Positions 27,119 through 36,314 of a stretch of 64,000 nt of DNA are shown here, piece by piece. Numbering within the stretch: position 1 is the stretch's first letter; the number at the start of each line of letters is the position of its first letter. Origin of the DNA: UBA969 sp041694635 (GTDB taxonomy: Bacteria; Planctomycetota; Planctomycetia; Gemmatales; Gemmataceae); contig JBDNHI010000202.1 of NCBI GenBank assembly GCA_041694635.1, forward strand, positions 1 to 64,000, given 5' to 3'. The notes beneath the pieces were generated by a model, which saw only the letters and a list, made by a program, of their open reading frames with translations, was not told where the DNA came from and searched no databases. The translations under genes were made by a program, and so were the position numbers.

Positions 27119-28069
27119 ATGAACCTGTTAACCACCATTAATAATTCTATGATGCAAGGGTTTTTCCCAAAAGGGTGGGATTTGGCAAAAATTGATACCC
27201 TTGCTGAGGTTTCTGGTGCCAGTTTGGTTGAAAAAAGGAGTTGGTGGCACGATGCGTTTAAACCGATCTCGTGCCAAACTTTGGCTGATTTTGATGTGTA
27301 TATGGGGCATGAAATTGCCCTCGAAATTTCCATTGCTAAAAAAAATGGCAATGACCTTGCTTTAATTCTTCCCGTTGGCCCTATGGGAATGTATCGCTGG
27401 GCAGTTTATTTTCTTACCCAATGGCAAGTGGATTGCGCACATGTGCATGGTTTTAATATGGATGAATGGTCTGACTCCGAGGGAAATACGCTGCCTTCCG
27501 ATAATCCTAGTGCTTTTCAATTTGCGATGGAAAAAGCTTTTTATGGTCCTTTAGATCAGTTAACCGTTCCTAAGAAACAACGGAATTTTGCTCTTAAAGA
27601 TAACCTACCTACTTATGCTGAAAAAATAAAAATTCTAAAGGCTAAAGGTGCTAAGTTAATCACGGTCTTTGGGATTGGTAGGGTTTGTCACATTGCATTT
27701 TGGGAGCCTCATTTTGCTGCTGAATTTGACTCTACCCAGCAATGGAAGTTACAAACACATCGTTTAGGGGCAAAGCTTCACCCGCTCACAATTGAGCAAA
27801 ATGCTCTTACAAGTTTTAGAAGCAGAACCACCCTTGTGCCTGCATTTGCAAATACAATTGGCCCTAATTTATTTCTTCAGTCGGATAGTATAATTGGTGG
27901 ATGTGATGGAACTTTTGGCCGTGGAATGCAATGGCAAGGGCTATCTTTAAGAATGAGTTTGCTTCACGAACCCACTCCTTGGATCCCAAGTTCTTTTATG
28001 CCAACCCTGCCTGGAAAATTATTTTATCTCAAGGAACTAGCGGAACCCTTAGTTGCAGACTGTAATTAA
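27119..28069 (+). CDS. NagB-like glucosamine-6-phosphate isomerase family protein
   Basis: A 316-residue protein of the NagB/6-phosphogluconolactonase-like superfamily. The N-terminus and core show ALILPVGPMGMYRWAVYFLT and HVHGFNMDEWSDSEG, the latter holding the Asp that in NagB moves the proton. The active-site block reads FGIGRVCHIAFWEP where NagB has GxGxDGHIAFNEP, so the catalytic Asp is Val while the His and Glu remain. It may be a divergent deaminase or have another sugar-phosphate role. ATG with AGGA upstream. Its stop overlaps the stop of selA by four bases on the opposite strand. Confidence 0.7.
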   Translation: MNLLTTINNSMMQGFFPKGWDLAKIDTLAEVSGASLVEKRSWWHDAFKPISCQTLADFDVYMGHEIALEISIAKKNGNDLALILPVGPMGMYRWAVYFLTQWQVDCAHVHGFNMDEWSDSEGNTLPSDNPSAFQFAMEKAFYGPLDQLTVPKKQRNFALKDNLPTYAEKIKILKAKGAKLITVFGIGRVCHIAFWEPHFAAEFDSTQQWKLQTHRLGAKLHPLTIEQNALTSFRSRTTLVPAFANTIGPNLFLQSDSIIGGCDGTFGRGMQWQGLSLRMSLLHEPTPWIPSSFMPTLPGKLFYLKELAEPLVADCN

Positions 28070-29463
28070 ACTGCGTTTAATACTTTTTGAATTATCTGGG
28101 TTATGATGTTAATTTCGTCATAATTTAAGGTTCTGAGGTCAAAAATAATTTTTTCGTCTTTAATTCGGGTAAAAATAGAGGGAGTTGATACCCTTAGCCC
28201 TTGCGAAAGAGTTTGGGAATTTATTTTATTTGAAGAAAATTCCACTACCCAGGTTGGCATACTTTGGTCAGGTAAAGTTCCTCCGCCTGCAAATCCTTCT
28301 CCAGTTTTTGCTTGCACTCTTTCGCATCCATTGACTTGATGTAGCTGCGTTTCCAGTTGTTTCGCTTTTTTTTGAAGTTCCTCCATCGATGCGGAAAGCA
28401 TTTGTAATGTTGGTATTTTTTGGCAGGCATTGCTTGGGTTTAAATGAAGTAATAAAGTTTGTTCGAGAGCCGCTAAGTTCATTTTGTCAAGCCTAAACGC
28501 CCGCATCAGCGGGTCGCTTTCAATTTTGCTTATCCATTCTTTTTTTCCTGCAATTATTCCAGCTTGGGGCCCACCTAATAATTTATCCCCACTAAATAAA
28601 GTAAGGTCGGCGCCTAGAGCAATACTTAATATAGGGTTTGGTTCTTCATCATACCCTTGGCAATTGAGAGGAATTACAGCACCGCTTCCCGCGTCATCAA
28701 TTACTGGAATATTATGTTTTTTACCTAAAGCAATAAGTTCTTCGATAGAAACAGAATCGGTAAACCCATTGATTTTATAATTGCTAGTATGAACCCTGAT
28801 AATAGCACCTGTGTTCGTTCCAATTGCAGTTTCGTAATCTTTTACTCTTGTGATATTTGTCGAACCCACTTCTCGCATTATTGAATTGCTTATTTTCATA
28901 ATTTCTGGCAGCCTAAAACTTCCTCCAATTTCAATTAATTGTCCTCTAGAAATGATTACTTCTTTGTTTTCAGCTACTGCCTTTAAAACAATAATCGTAG
29001 CAGCGGCGCAGTTGTTGACCACTGTTGCAGATTCGCATTTCAATAATTTACAAATCCATTCTCTTACTGCATCTTGCCTCGAAGATCGCTTTCCTGTTTC
29101 AAGATCAACTTCTAGATTAATATAGCCCGATGCTGCTAAATACGCCGCTTTAGCAGCTTCTTCTGCCATTGGGGACCTTCCCAAATTGGTGTGCAACACA
29201 ATGCCTGTAGCATTGATTACTTTTCTTAGTTTTGGTTTAAAACTTTTGGTCATTCGCTCGCCTATATCAAAAGCAATTGATTCAGCGTCCTTTTCAAGGT
29301 GTTTTGAATCGTTACTTGCTAAGTGTTTGCGAAGTTCTACAAGGTAAGTTCTTATTTCTGCAACAACATTTTCTTGGCCAAAAACCCCAATTAAATCCTG
29401 AATTTTTTTGATATTTAATATGAGATGAACCGCAGGCAAGTTTCTGAAGGGATTTTTATTCAT
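28066..29463 (-). CDS. selA: L-seryl-tRNA(Sec) selenium transferase
   Basis: A 465-residue PLP enzyme that turns Ser-tRNA(Sec) into Sec-tRNA(Sec) using selenophosphate. Seen are VINATGIVLHTNLGRSPM, VNNCAAATIIVLKAVA, the RGQLIEIGGSFRLPEI block and the PLP lysine in LFSGDKLLGGPQAG (Lys294). Length matches bacterial SelA. It starts with an ATG overlapping the selB stop by four bases (29460-29463), so translation is probably coupled in a selB-selA operon. No selD or tRNA-Sec is visible in the window. Confidence 0.95.
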   Translation of the reverse strand: MNKNPFRNLPAVHLILNIKKIQDLIGVFGQENVVAEIRTYLVELRKHLASNDSKHLEKDAESIAFDIGERMTKSFKPKLRKVINATGIVLHTNLGRSPMAEEAAKAAYLAASGYINLEVDLETGKRSSRQDAVREWICKLLKCESATVVNNCAAATIIVLKAVAENKEVIISRGQLIEIGGSFRLPEIMKISNSIMREVGSTNITRVKDYETAIGTNTGAIIRVHTSNYKINGFTDSVSIEELIALGKKHNIPVIDDAGSGAVIPLNCQGYDEEPNPILSIALGADLTLFSGDKLLGGPQAGIIAGKKEWISKIESDPLMRAFRLDKMNLAALEQTLLLHLNPSNACQKIPTLQMLSASMEELQKKAKQLETQLHQVNGCERVQAKTGEGFAGGGTLPDQSMPTWVVEFSSNKINSQTLSQGLRVSTPSIFTRIKDEKIIFDLRTLNYDEINIITQIIQKVLNAV

Positions 29464-31397
29464 TTTTGGTCGTTTTCTTTGGTTTTAGCAAGATATCTAA
29501 GATCCCCATCTCGCCTCGTAACCCCGATTTTGTCAAGGTGTTCGCAAAATGGGACCGCATACTTGCGCGATGTTTTTAATAAATCTCGTATTTCTGCAAC
29601 GGTTAACCCTTTCCCCGGCGTCATTGTATCAATAATAATTTGTTGCATTTCTAGTTCAATATCATAATCGAGGTATAAACCATCTTGTAAGAAAACTAGT
29701 TTTTCTTCTAACACACTAATGTCAAAAAGTTCTTTCAATTGATTTTTTGGCCCGGTTAAATGGTTTATAAATTCATCCATAGGCGGTGGAGTAAACCTAG
29801 ATTCACGATAAGATGCGTAGATTTTTTCAAGCAATTTTCTTTGGCTATTAGATAATTTCTGCTTAAAGTTTGAAAGACCAATTCTTCGGTTATCTCCGTT
29901 TAGAACCTTTTTTTTGATCATCTGATCAATTAATTCTTGAACTAATGCATCATCTTCTACATATGCAAGTTGTAAAGTAATCAGTTGGCGTTGGTGGGTT
30001 GAAATTAAAGGATTTTCCGTATGGAGAACTTCAAGCAATGAAATGATTTTTTTGGTTAAATCTTCAATTAATTGATGATCCATACTGCGTTTTCTACCTG
30101 TCGAAAGCTTGATTTCGCAAAGAGATTTTTCTTGAAGGGCCTTGGCAAGCAATTCTTTGGCGGAATTAGGTTTGATTCCTATAGCTAAAGGAAGTGAAGT
30201 TTCATCTAACCCTTTAAAGCCAGCGAACCATGCAGCAGCTTTTAGCCTTGAGTTTTCATCTCCAGAAGCCAAGTTGTTCAACATTTGAATAGAATGAGAA
30301 TGTCTTCTACGCACCTTGTTCCCTACCGCTTGAATAATATTGCCCCCCCCGAGGGTTAAACTTGCGGAACTATTTCGAATAACAAAAGGTTGGCCCCAAG
30401 ATGCTGTAACTGATTCCTTTAAGAATAACTGGGCCAAGCCTAAATGCCCAGGCTTGATCGCATCATCTTCCAGCAAGGAAAGTGTGCCCAAAACTTCGGA
30501 AGTTCCTAAATGTAGGCGAACTTGAAGACGATGTTTAAGTGGTTTTTTTCGATCTTTTGCACATTGCAGCATAACCGATATTACTTTAGTGGATGCTAAA
30601 TAACCAAGGGTTGCAAGTTCTTGCCCCCGTTTTATTTCTTGGTGGTCGATTCCTGCAAGGTTAATTGCACAGCGTTGGCCCTCTGAAGATTTTTTTACAC
30701 TTTTTGAATGGGCTTGTAATGAGCGAACCCGTACTTTTTTTCCTTCGGGCAGCAATTCTAATTCATCACCCTCTGCCACTTGGCCTGAATATACGGTTCC
30801 CGTTACAACGGCACCATAACCGTTTACTGCAAACGATCTATCTATAGGAAGGCGGAAAAAATCGTTCCCACTTTTTTCTTCAATTGTTGAGCAGATTTCT
30901 GAAATTTTCAGCTTAATTTCTTCTAACCCTTTGCCCGTTGTAACCGAGGTTCGAACAATTGGTGCATTTTCTAAAAAGGACTCTTGCAGAAGTTCTCGTA
31001 TTTCTAGTTCGACAACTTCAAGTGTATCGGAGTCTGCTAAATCGCATTTGGTTAATGCAACGAGTCCGTGCTTGATTTTCAATAATTTAAGGATCTCAAG
31101 GTGTTCCCGCGTTTGAGGCATCACAGAATCATCCGCCGCAATGATTAATAACGCTAAATCGAAGCCAGTAGCACCTGCAAGCATATTTCGAATAAATTTT
31201 TCGTGCCCAGGAACATCTACAATTCCAATGTGAAATCCAGAGATTTCAAGGTTGGCAAACCCAAGGTCTATTGTAATGCCCCGTGATTTTTCTTCTGGCA
31301 ATCGATCGCAATCAATTCCAGTAAGGGCTTTCACCAAACTTGTTTTCCCGTGGTCTATATGGCCTGCGGTTCCAAGTATTATATCTCGTTGAATCAT
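29460..31397 (-). CDS. selB: Selenocysteine-specific elongation factor SelB
   Basis: A 645-residue GTPase that carries Sec-tRNA to UGA codons next to a SECIS hairpin. The GTPase part shows GTAGHIDHGKTSLVKALTG, the switch SRGITIDLGFA, DVPGHEKFIRNML and the ALTKCDLAD base-binding motif. Domains II and III follow, then C-terminal winged-helix repeats (from about 380), which bind SECIS RNA. ATG with AAGGA upstream. It is the first gene of the pair, 15 bases after the PVC heme protein gene on the same strand, so all three could be one transcript. Confidence 0.95.
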   Translation of the reverse strand: MIQRDIILGTAGHIDHGKTSLVKALTGIDCDRLPEEKSRGITIDLGFANLEISGFHIGIVDVPGHEKFIRNMLAGATGFDLALLIIAADDSVMPQTREHLEILKLLKIKHGLVALTKCDLADSDTLEVVELEIRELLQESFLENAPIVRTSVTTGKGLEEIKLKISEICSTIEEKSGNDFFRLPIDRSFAVNGYGAVVTGTVYSGQVAEGDELELLPEGKKVRVRSLQAHSKSVKKSSEGQRCAINLAGIDHQEIKRGQELATLGYLASTKVISVMLQCAKDRKKPLKHRLQVRLHLGTSEVLGTLSLLEDDAIKPGHLGLAQLFLKESVTASWGQPFVIRNSSASLTLGGGNIIQAVGNKVRRRHSHSIQMLNNLASGDENSRLKAAAWFAGFKGLDETSLPLAIGIKPNSAKELLAKALQEKSLCEIKLSTGRKRSMDHQLIEDLTKKIISLLEVLHTENPLISTHQRQLITLQLAYVEDDALVQELIDQMIKKKVLNGDNRRIGLSNFKQKLSNSQRKLLEKIYASYRESRFTPPPMDEFINHLTGPKNQLKELFDISVLEEKLVFLQDGLYLDYDIELEMQQIIIDTMTPGKGLTVAEIRDLLKTSRKYAVPFCEHLDKIGVTRRDGDLRYLAKTKENDQK

Positions 31398-31412
31398 CGA
31401 TTCCTTGGCTTG

Positions 31413-34400
31413 TTATTTTAAGGTTGCAAGGTATTCTACCAAATCTCTTAACTCATACTTGGTTAGTTGTTTATAAAGATCCGCTGGCATTGCGGATTTT
31501 CCAGTTTTCTTTTCTTCAATATCAGATTTTTTTACAATTATAAGTTTTCCATCTGCATCCATTAACACCAAATCATTGGGGTTATCGTGTTTTAAGATTC
31601 CTGTGATTGTTTTTCCGTTGGTAAGTATTAGAATCAAGGATTCAAATCCCTTTGCAATAGATTTGTCTGGTTGGATAAGTGATTCTAACAGATAATCGCG
31701 TTTTTGTTTTGTACCAATTCCAGTGAGTTCGGGTCCAACTTCACCGCCCTGCCCTGCCACCTTGTGGCACCGCAGGCAAGCGACAGCGATTTTTTGAAAA
31801 AATATTGTTTTGCCCGCATCTTTATCTCCCCCTTCTAATGCAAAATCCATTGCACCCAGTTTTGAAACATCATCCTTAAATAAATTTTTTGCATCTTTGA
31901 TTCCTGCTTTTTGGCCCGCCTCTGCAACTTCAAGCAAAATGCCTTTTGGCGTTTTTTCGGATGTTGCTAATTCAACAAGATTTTGAATTCTAGCTTTAGC
32001 TTCGAAGGACTTTTGTTCTGCTAGAACCACGACCAATGCTTGTTGTTCTTTAAGTGATCCTTTCTCAAGAATGAAAGAAAAAGATTTCTCGGGGTACGAG
32101 GTTTCGTATTTAGAATAAACTTTAATGGCTTCGGCTCTCACTGAATCTGAGGCATCGGTAAGGGCAGATTCTGACAAGCTTTTAATTTCTTTTGCATTTA
32201 AGGAATCAAGAGCACGAAGCGAGTCTGCTCGAAACTTTGGATCAAGTGCTGAGTTTTTTAAAGAACTTATAAGTTCTGGAACGATCTCATCAATTTTTAA
32301 AACTGCGGCTATTCGGATGGCCTCCTTGTTGATTTTAGTTTCCGATGCCAAAAATGCTGGCAGGAAGGTTTTCAGGGCAGCAGTTGCATCAGTTTTATTG
32401 CCCGCGGGGGTGGTGCGGTATAGTCCAGTTATGAAATCTCTTTTTGTTTCTGTCCCCCAATGTTCGAGGTATTCTAATGCTTCTATTCGGATTTCAACCG
32501 GCATTTGCGAATTGGCACCGATTTTGGCAATTGCAATTGCTGCTTCTTTAGAGTTAGTCCTTCGATTTGCAGCCAATACTCTTCGCAAATTATGCAAGCT
32601 TTTAGGATTATTATTACTGATACTTTGGGTTAGCGCTGCCATTGATTCTTGAATCGGCAGGTCATAAATTGCACGAACTGATTCATCTACAATTTCTTGA
32701 TTTGTATCATTTAGAAAATGCTCTATCTCTGGACTTTCAAGCTTTCTTAATGCAAGTGTTGCTCCCATTCGTATTGCCTGAGATGTATTTTTTGAAAAAC
32801 TTGCCAATGCTTTTGCATCGTTAGTTGCGGCAAGTGCGATCACGCAACCATGTCGAAGATAAGAATCTTTGTTTTGGTTTTTGTCAAGTAGTTCAACGAG
32901 GAATGGAATATTTTCTGGTGATGGTATTTTTGCCAAGGCCAAGGAGGAGAAGAGTTGGACTCTAGGTTCGGGGTCTTTTAAAAGCTTGAGTAAAATTGTT
33001 CGTGCTTCATTGGCTTTTAATTCTCCTAGGACCTTGGCGACCTGAGCTCTAATTTCTGAATCCTTGTCATTTAGCAAAGGCAATAAAATTGGAATAACGG
33101 CAGGATTTTTCCGGCCTAATTGCTCAAGGCCCCAAATAGAATGCAACCTTGCGAAAATAGTAGTGTTTTCCCGAGCAATGGTAGCTAGTTTTGCTATCGA
33201 AGGCGAACCTTTTCCAACCAGTGCAAATTGAGATTCTCGACGAACTCTGAGGTCTTCGTGGCTTAGTAATTTAAGAAGTTCTGTTTCTGTGCGATTATCA
33301 AATCCTTGGCCTAACAAGGATTTAACTTCTTTCAGCATTGGATTTGAAGATTCTTTTTCATCGGAGAGTTTGTAGATTCGTCCTTTGTTAGGTTTATTCC
33401 AGCCATTTACCCAATCTGATACATACAGGTTGCCGTCAGGTCCAAAATCGACATCGGTTGCAAGGATAGACCAAAGGAATTGCCTTGGGTTTTGCATTGA
33501 GTAACCAGCACCTTGTTGCTTAAAAGAAAAAGTCCAAATGCCACTATTTGCAGGTGCGCCTCGGAAATCGCAAAGGAAAAAGTGATTGTTGAACTCTTTT
33601 GAAAATCCAGTTCCTGGATAATATACTAAACCAGATGGGCCAGAACTCATATTGATCATAGGGGGATTGATGTAAGCAGGTTGCCCATCGAAGCGAGGTT
33701 TCCATAATCCCTCGGAATTCCAAGGGCCGCGTGCGTTTGGTTTTTCGATGAACTGATAGCCGAAGCGCCAACCGCTATCGCCCCCTTCAACCAAATAAAT
33801 AGCACGGGCCTGATCTCCTCCGTCCGAGTTATTATCAACGGTGAATAGATTTCCATAAGCATCAAAAGCAAGTTCCTGAGGATTACGCAGACCTTTATAA
33901 AAGACTTCGAGGTTTGAACCATCTTGGTCGCAGCGGAAAACAGCACCCATATTGGGAAGGTTAATTTTGGTTTGAGAGTTTGTAAGATTAGTGCCTCTAT
34001 CACCAATACTGAAATAAAGTTTCCCATCCATTCCCATAGTAAGGCCGTGAAGGTCGTGGCCTATGAAAGCGATGTGGACGCCAAAACCGTTATGTAGAGA
34101 GGTACGAGAGTCAGCTTTTCCAAGGTTCTTGGAATCTTGGAGGAGCCAAAGATCTGGAATGCAAGTGAACCAAACTTTGTTGCCCCGAGCAAGAACGCCT
34201 GCACCAATGCCCGAAGGGATCGAATTGAAACCGTCAGCAAAAACTTCAGAGAAGTCTGCTTTGCCATCTCCATCGCGGTCGAGGATAATTTTGATACGGT
34301 CGTGATCTTTTTGGTAATCGTTAATTTTGTTCCCTGCGATTTTTTCAAGCAGTTTGGTGCGTTCAGCAACCGATTTTAAACCTAAGTCGTCATCAAGCCA

Positions 34401-34679
34401 TTTAGTAAAGCTACGAATATCGATGGCTCCGTTATGAAGCCGGAATGTTTCAACGACAAAGAATCTATTTTTGTTATCGATGGTGAAAGCAACGGGATTA
34501 GCAAGATGAGGTTCGGCAGCAAAAAGGTCAAGTTTGAAGCCTTTAGGGATTTTAAAGCCTGCAATTGCTTTGGCCCCTTCTTCAGATTCATTGGCAATTT
34601 GGGGCAAATAGGGCCTAACTTGGTCTTGATGAGTTGCAAAACCAGAAAGCGCCCAAAGCAAAAATATCTTAGGAATCAT
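31413..34679 (-). CDS. PVC-type heme-binding dehydrogenase with HEAT repeats and cytochrome c
   Basis: A 1088-residue exported protein. After the signal peptide, residues of about 40-430 form a beta-propeller of the planctomycete membrane-bound dehydrogenase type (FAAEPHLANPVAFTIDNKN, GMDGKLYFSIGDRGTNL, GLRNPQELAFDAYGNLF). About 440-900 are HEAT repeats (LPLLNDKDSEIRAQVAKVLG). The C-terminal cytochrome c module has CLRCHKVAGQGGEVGPELTG. Such proteins are widespread in planctomycetes and probably oxidise sugars or similar substrates in the periplasm; the acceptor is unknown. ATG 34679 is preferred, with AGGA seven bases upstream, over a TTG 18 bases earlier. Confidence 0.9.
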   Translation of the reverse strand: MIPKIFLLWALSGFATHQDQVRPYLPQIANESEEGAKAIAGFKIPKGFKLDLFAAEPHLANPVAFTIDNKNRFFVVETFRLHNGAIDIRSFTKWLDDDLGLKSVAERTKLLEKIAGNKINDYQKDHDRIKIILDRDGDGKADFSEVFADGFNSIPSGIGAGVLARGNKVWFTCIPDLWLLQDSKNLGKADSRTSLHNGFGVHIAFIGHDLHGLTMGMDGKLYFSIGDRGTNLTNSQTKINLPNMGAVFRCDQDGSNLEVFYKGLRNPQELAFDAYGNLFTVDNNSDGGDQARAIYLVEGGDSGWRFGYQFIEKPNARGPWNSEGLWKPRFDGQPAYINPPMINMSSGPSGLVYYPGTGFSKEFNNHFFLCDFRGAPANSGIWTFSFKQQGAGYSMQNPRQFLWSILATDVDFGPDGNLYVSDWVNGWNKPNKGRIYKLSDEKESSNPMLKEVKSLLGQGFDNRTETELLKLLSHEDLRVRRESQFALVGKGSPSIAKLATIARENTTIFARLHSIWGLEQLGRKNPAVIPILLPLLNDKDSEIRAQVAKVLGELKANEARTILLKLLKDPEPRVQLFSSLALAKIPSPENIPFLVELLDKNQNKDSYLRHGCVIALAATNDAKALASFSKNTSQAIRMGATLALRKLESPEIEHFLNDTNQEIVDESVRAIYDLPIQESMAALTQSISNNNPKSLHNLRRVLAANRRTNSKEAAIAIAKIGANSQMPVEIRIEALEYLEHWGTETKRDFITGLYRTTPAGNKTDATAALKTFLPAFLASETKINKEAIRIAAVLKIDEIVPELISSLKNSALDPKFRADSLRALDSLNAKEIKSLSESALTDASDSVRAEAIKVYSKYETSYPEKSFSFILEKGSLKEQQALVVVLAEQKSFEAKARIQNLVELATSEKTPKGILLEVAEAGQKAGIKDAKNLFKDDVSKLGAMDFALEGGDKDAGKTIFFQKIAVACLRCHKVAGQGGEVGPELTGIGTKQKRDYLLESLIQPDKSIAKGFESLILILTNGKTITGILKHDNPNDLVLMDADGKLIIVKKSDIEEKKTGKSAMPADLYKQLTKYELRDLVEYLATLK

Positions 34680-34887
34680 ATATAATCCTACCATCAAAGT
34701 TTTAAAAAATTAAAGAGAAGCTTTAGTTACTAACAATTATGATTAATTTAGGGAATTCCTGTAGTTTCTAAAGTGAAAAAAATTTTCTCTTGTTGATATT
34801 GCCCCAGTTTCTTCTTTAAAGGTATTTTATCCTATCTTACCAGATTTATTTTTTGCCAAAGTTTTTAAAAATGCGGGGTTAATAAGT

Positions 34888-36234
34888 ATGGATTCTAAAG
34901 AAAGTTTATTGCTGCCCGAATCTAAATTGTGGCTGGGTTTAACTGCTAAGACTTGGTTCTTAATATTTTTAACTTTATTCTTTGTTGGGCAAAGTTTTAA
35001 ATATGCAATGAAAGTCGCAGATAAACGCTCTGCAATTGGGCGCTGGCAACCCCAAATCTTAGGCCTCGACCAAGGCGAAGACCTTTCACAAAAATATCAG
35101 TACCCGAATCCCCCTATTATGGCTTTATTGCTTTATCCGTTGGCGAAAATGCCTCCGATGGTTATGGCATTAGTCTGGTATTATTTAAAGCTTGCTATGG
35201 TGGTGCTAAGTTTCCATTGGATCTTTGGACTTATAGAAAAAAATGGAATGCCTTTCCCATTCTGGGCTAAAGTGCTTGCAGTTCTTCTTGTGCTTCGACC
35301 TATCACGGGTGATTTACAACACGGAAATGTAAACATATTTATTCTTTTTACTGTGGTTGCGGGGTTACATCTTTATACCGTGCGGTGGGATTTATCTGGC
35401 GGTATTTGCATTGGCCTTGCAATTGCGTGTAAAGTTACTCCCGCACTTTTTATCCCCTATTTTATCTGGAAAAGATCTTGGAAAATGGCTGGAGGCATTG
35501 GCATAGGTGTTGTTTTATTTCTTTGGCCGGGTGTTGTTCCCAGTATTATTCTCGGAATCGATGAAAATCAAAAGCAGATTCATTCTTGGTATACCGAAAT
35601 GGTTTATCCTTTTGTCGTTGAGGGAAAAGTATGGAGTGAGCATAATAACCAGTCTTTACCAGGTTTTATTTACCGGTTTTTTACTCATAGTCCTTCATTC
35701 TCAGATTATGTAAATGAGGTCTATACTCCTTTAGAATATCATAATGTGATGGAGGTTCCTGTACCAATGCTCAGGTTAATTTTAAAAGGGGTTCTTGGTG
35801 TTTTTGTTTTATGCGTGATTCTTTTTTGCAACACCCCCGTACAGAATCGGGGTGGTTGGCAATTAGCAGCAGAATTCGCTATTATTTGTTTAGGTATGCT
35901 TTTGTTTAGCGAGAGAACTTGGAAGCATCATTGTGTTACCTTAGTTTTGCCATTTGCTGTTTTGTGCTATTACACAGCTACTATCGTTAAAACCAAAACT
36001 GCTTATCTGTTACCTATGGGGACGATTGCTGTTGCTACTTTATTGATGACCTTAACCAGTACTGGGTTATTAGATGATTCTTTTGCTAAGGAAGCACAAG
36101 TATATGGTTGTTATATGTGGGCTTTTATTCTGATGCTAGGTTCATTTTTTGCCTTACTTAATAAACACAATGTAAAAGCAGTTACAAACTTGCTTGCCCC
36201 TAATTTATATACCGTAGATGACAAAGCGGCATAA
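34888..36234 (+). CDS. GT87/DUF2029-type membrane glycosyltransferase
   Basis: A 448-residue membrane protein with about ten hydrophobic segments. It fits the DUF2029/GT87 family, whose known members transfer mannose from polyprenyl-phosphate-mannose. Family-like features are an early loop with YPNPPIMALLLYPLAKMPP, the LQHGNVNIFILFTVVAG segment and LSGGICIGLAIACKVTPALF, then SEHNNQSLPGFIYRFF. The N-terminus is a single-pass start followed by a periplasmic loop. The sugar and acceptor are unknown. It stands alone between divergent and convergent neighbours and ends at a strong bidirectional terminator. Confidence 0.8.
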   Translation: MDSKESLLLPESKLWLGLTAKTWFLIFLTLFFVGQSFKYAMKVADKRSAIGRWQPQILGLDQGEDLSQKYQYPNPPIMALLLYPLAKMPPMVMALVWYYLKLAMVVLSFHWIFGLIEKNGMPFPFWAKVLAVLLVLRPITGDLQHGNVNIFILFTVVAGLHLYTVRWDLSGGICIGLAIACKVTPALFIPYFIWKRSWKMAGGIGIGVVLFLWPGVVPSIILGIDENQKQIHSWYTEMVYPFVVEGKVWSEHNNQSLPGFIYRFFTHSPSFSDYVNEVYTPLEYHNVMEVPVPMLRLILKGVLGVFVLCVILFCNTPVQNRGGWQLAAEFAIICLGMLLFSERTWKHHCVTLVLPFAVLCYYTATIVKTKTAYLLPMGTIAVATLLMTLTSTGLLDDSFAKEAQVYGCYMWAFILMLGSFFALLNKHNVKAVTNLLAPNLYTVDDKAA

Positions 36235-36260
36235 TAGTGATTTTCTCATTGGTATTAAAT

Positions 36261-36300
36261 AAAAAGAGAGGCTGCTTTAAATAAAGCAGCCTCTCTTTTG
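36261..36300. terminator. Bidirectional rho-independent terminator
   Basis: A perfect 17-bp stem (36262-36278 with 36283-36299), loop AAAT, holding the core GAGAGGCTGCTTT. It has T's on both sides and separates the convergent GT87 and secretin genes. Confidence 0.9.
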
Positions 36301-36314
36301 TTTTGATAAATGAA

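Noticed and set aside
32125..32652. A 175-codon frame antisense to the PVC heme protein
   Set aside because: It mirrors the HEAT-repeat codons of the real gene and has low-complexity Ser/Ala/Leu composition.
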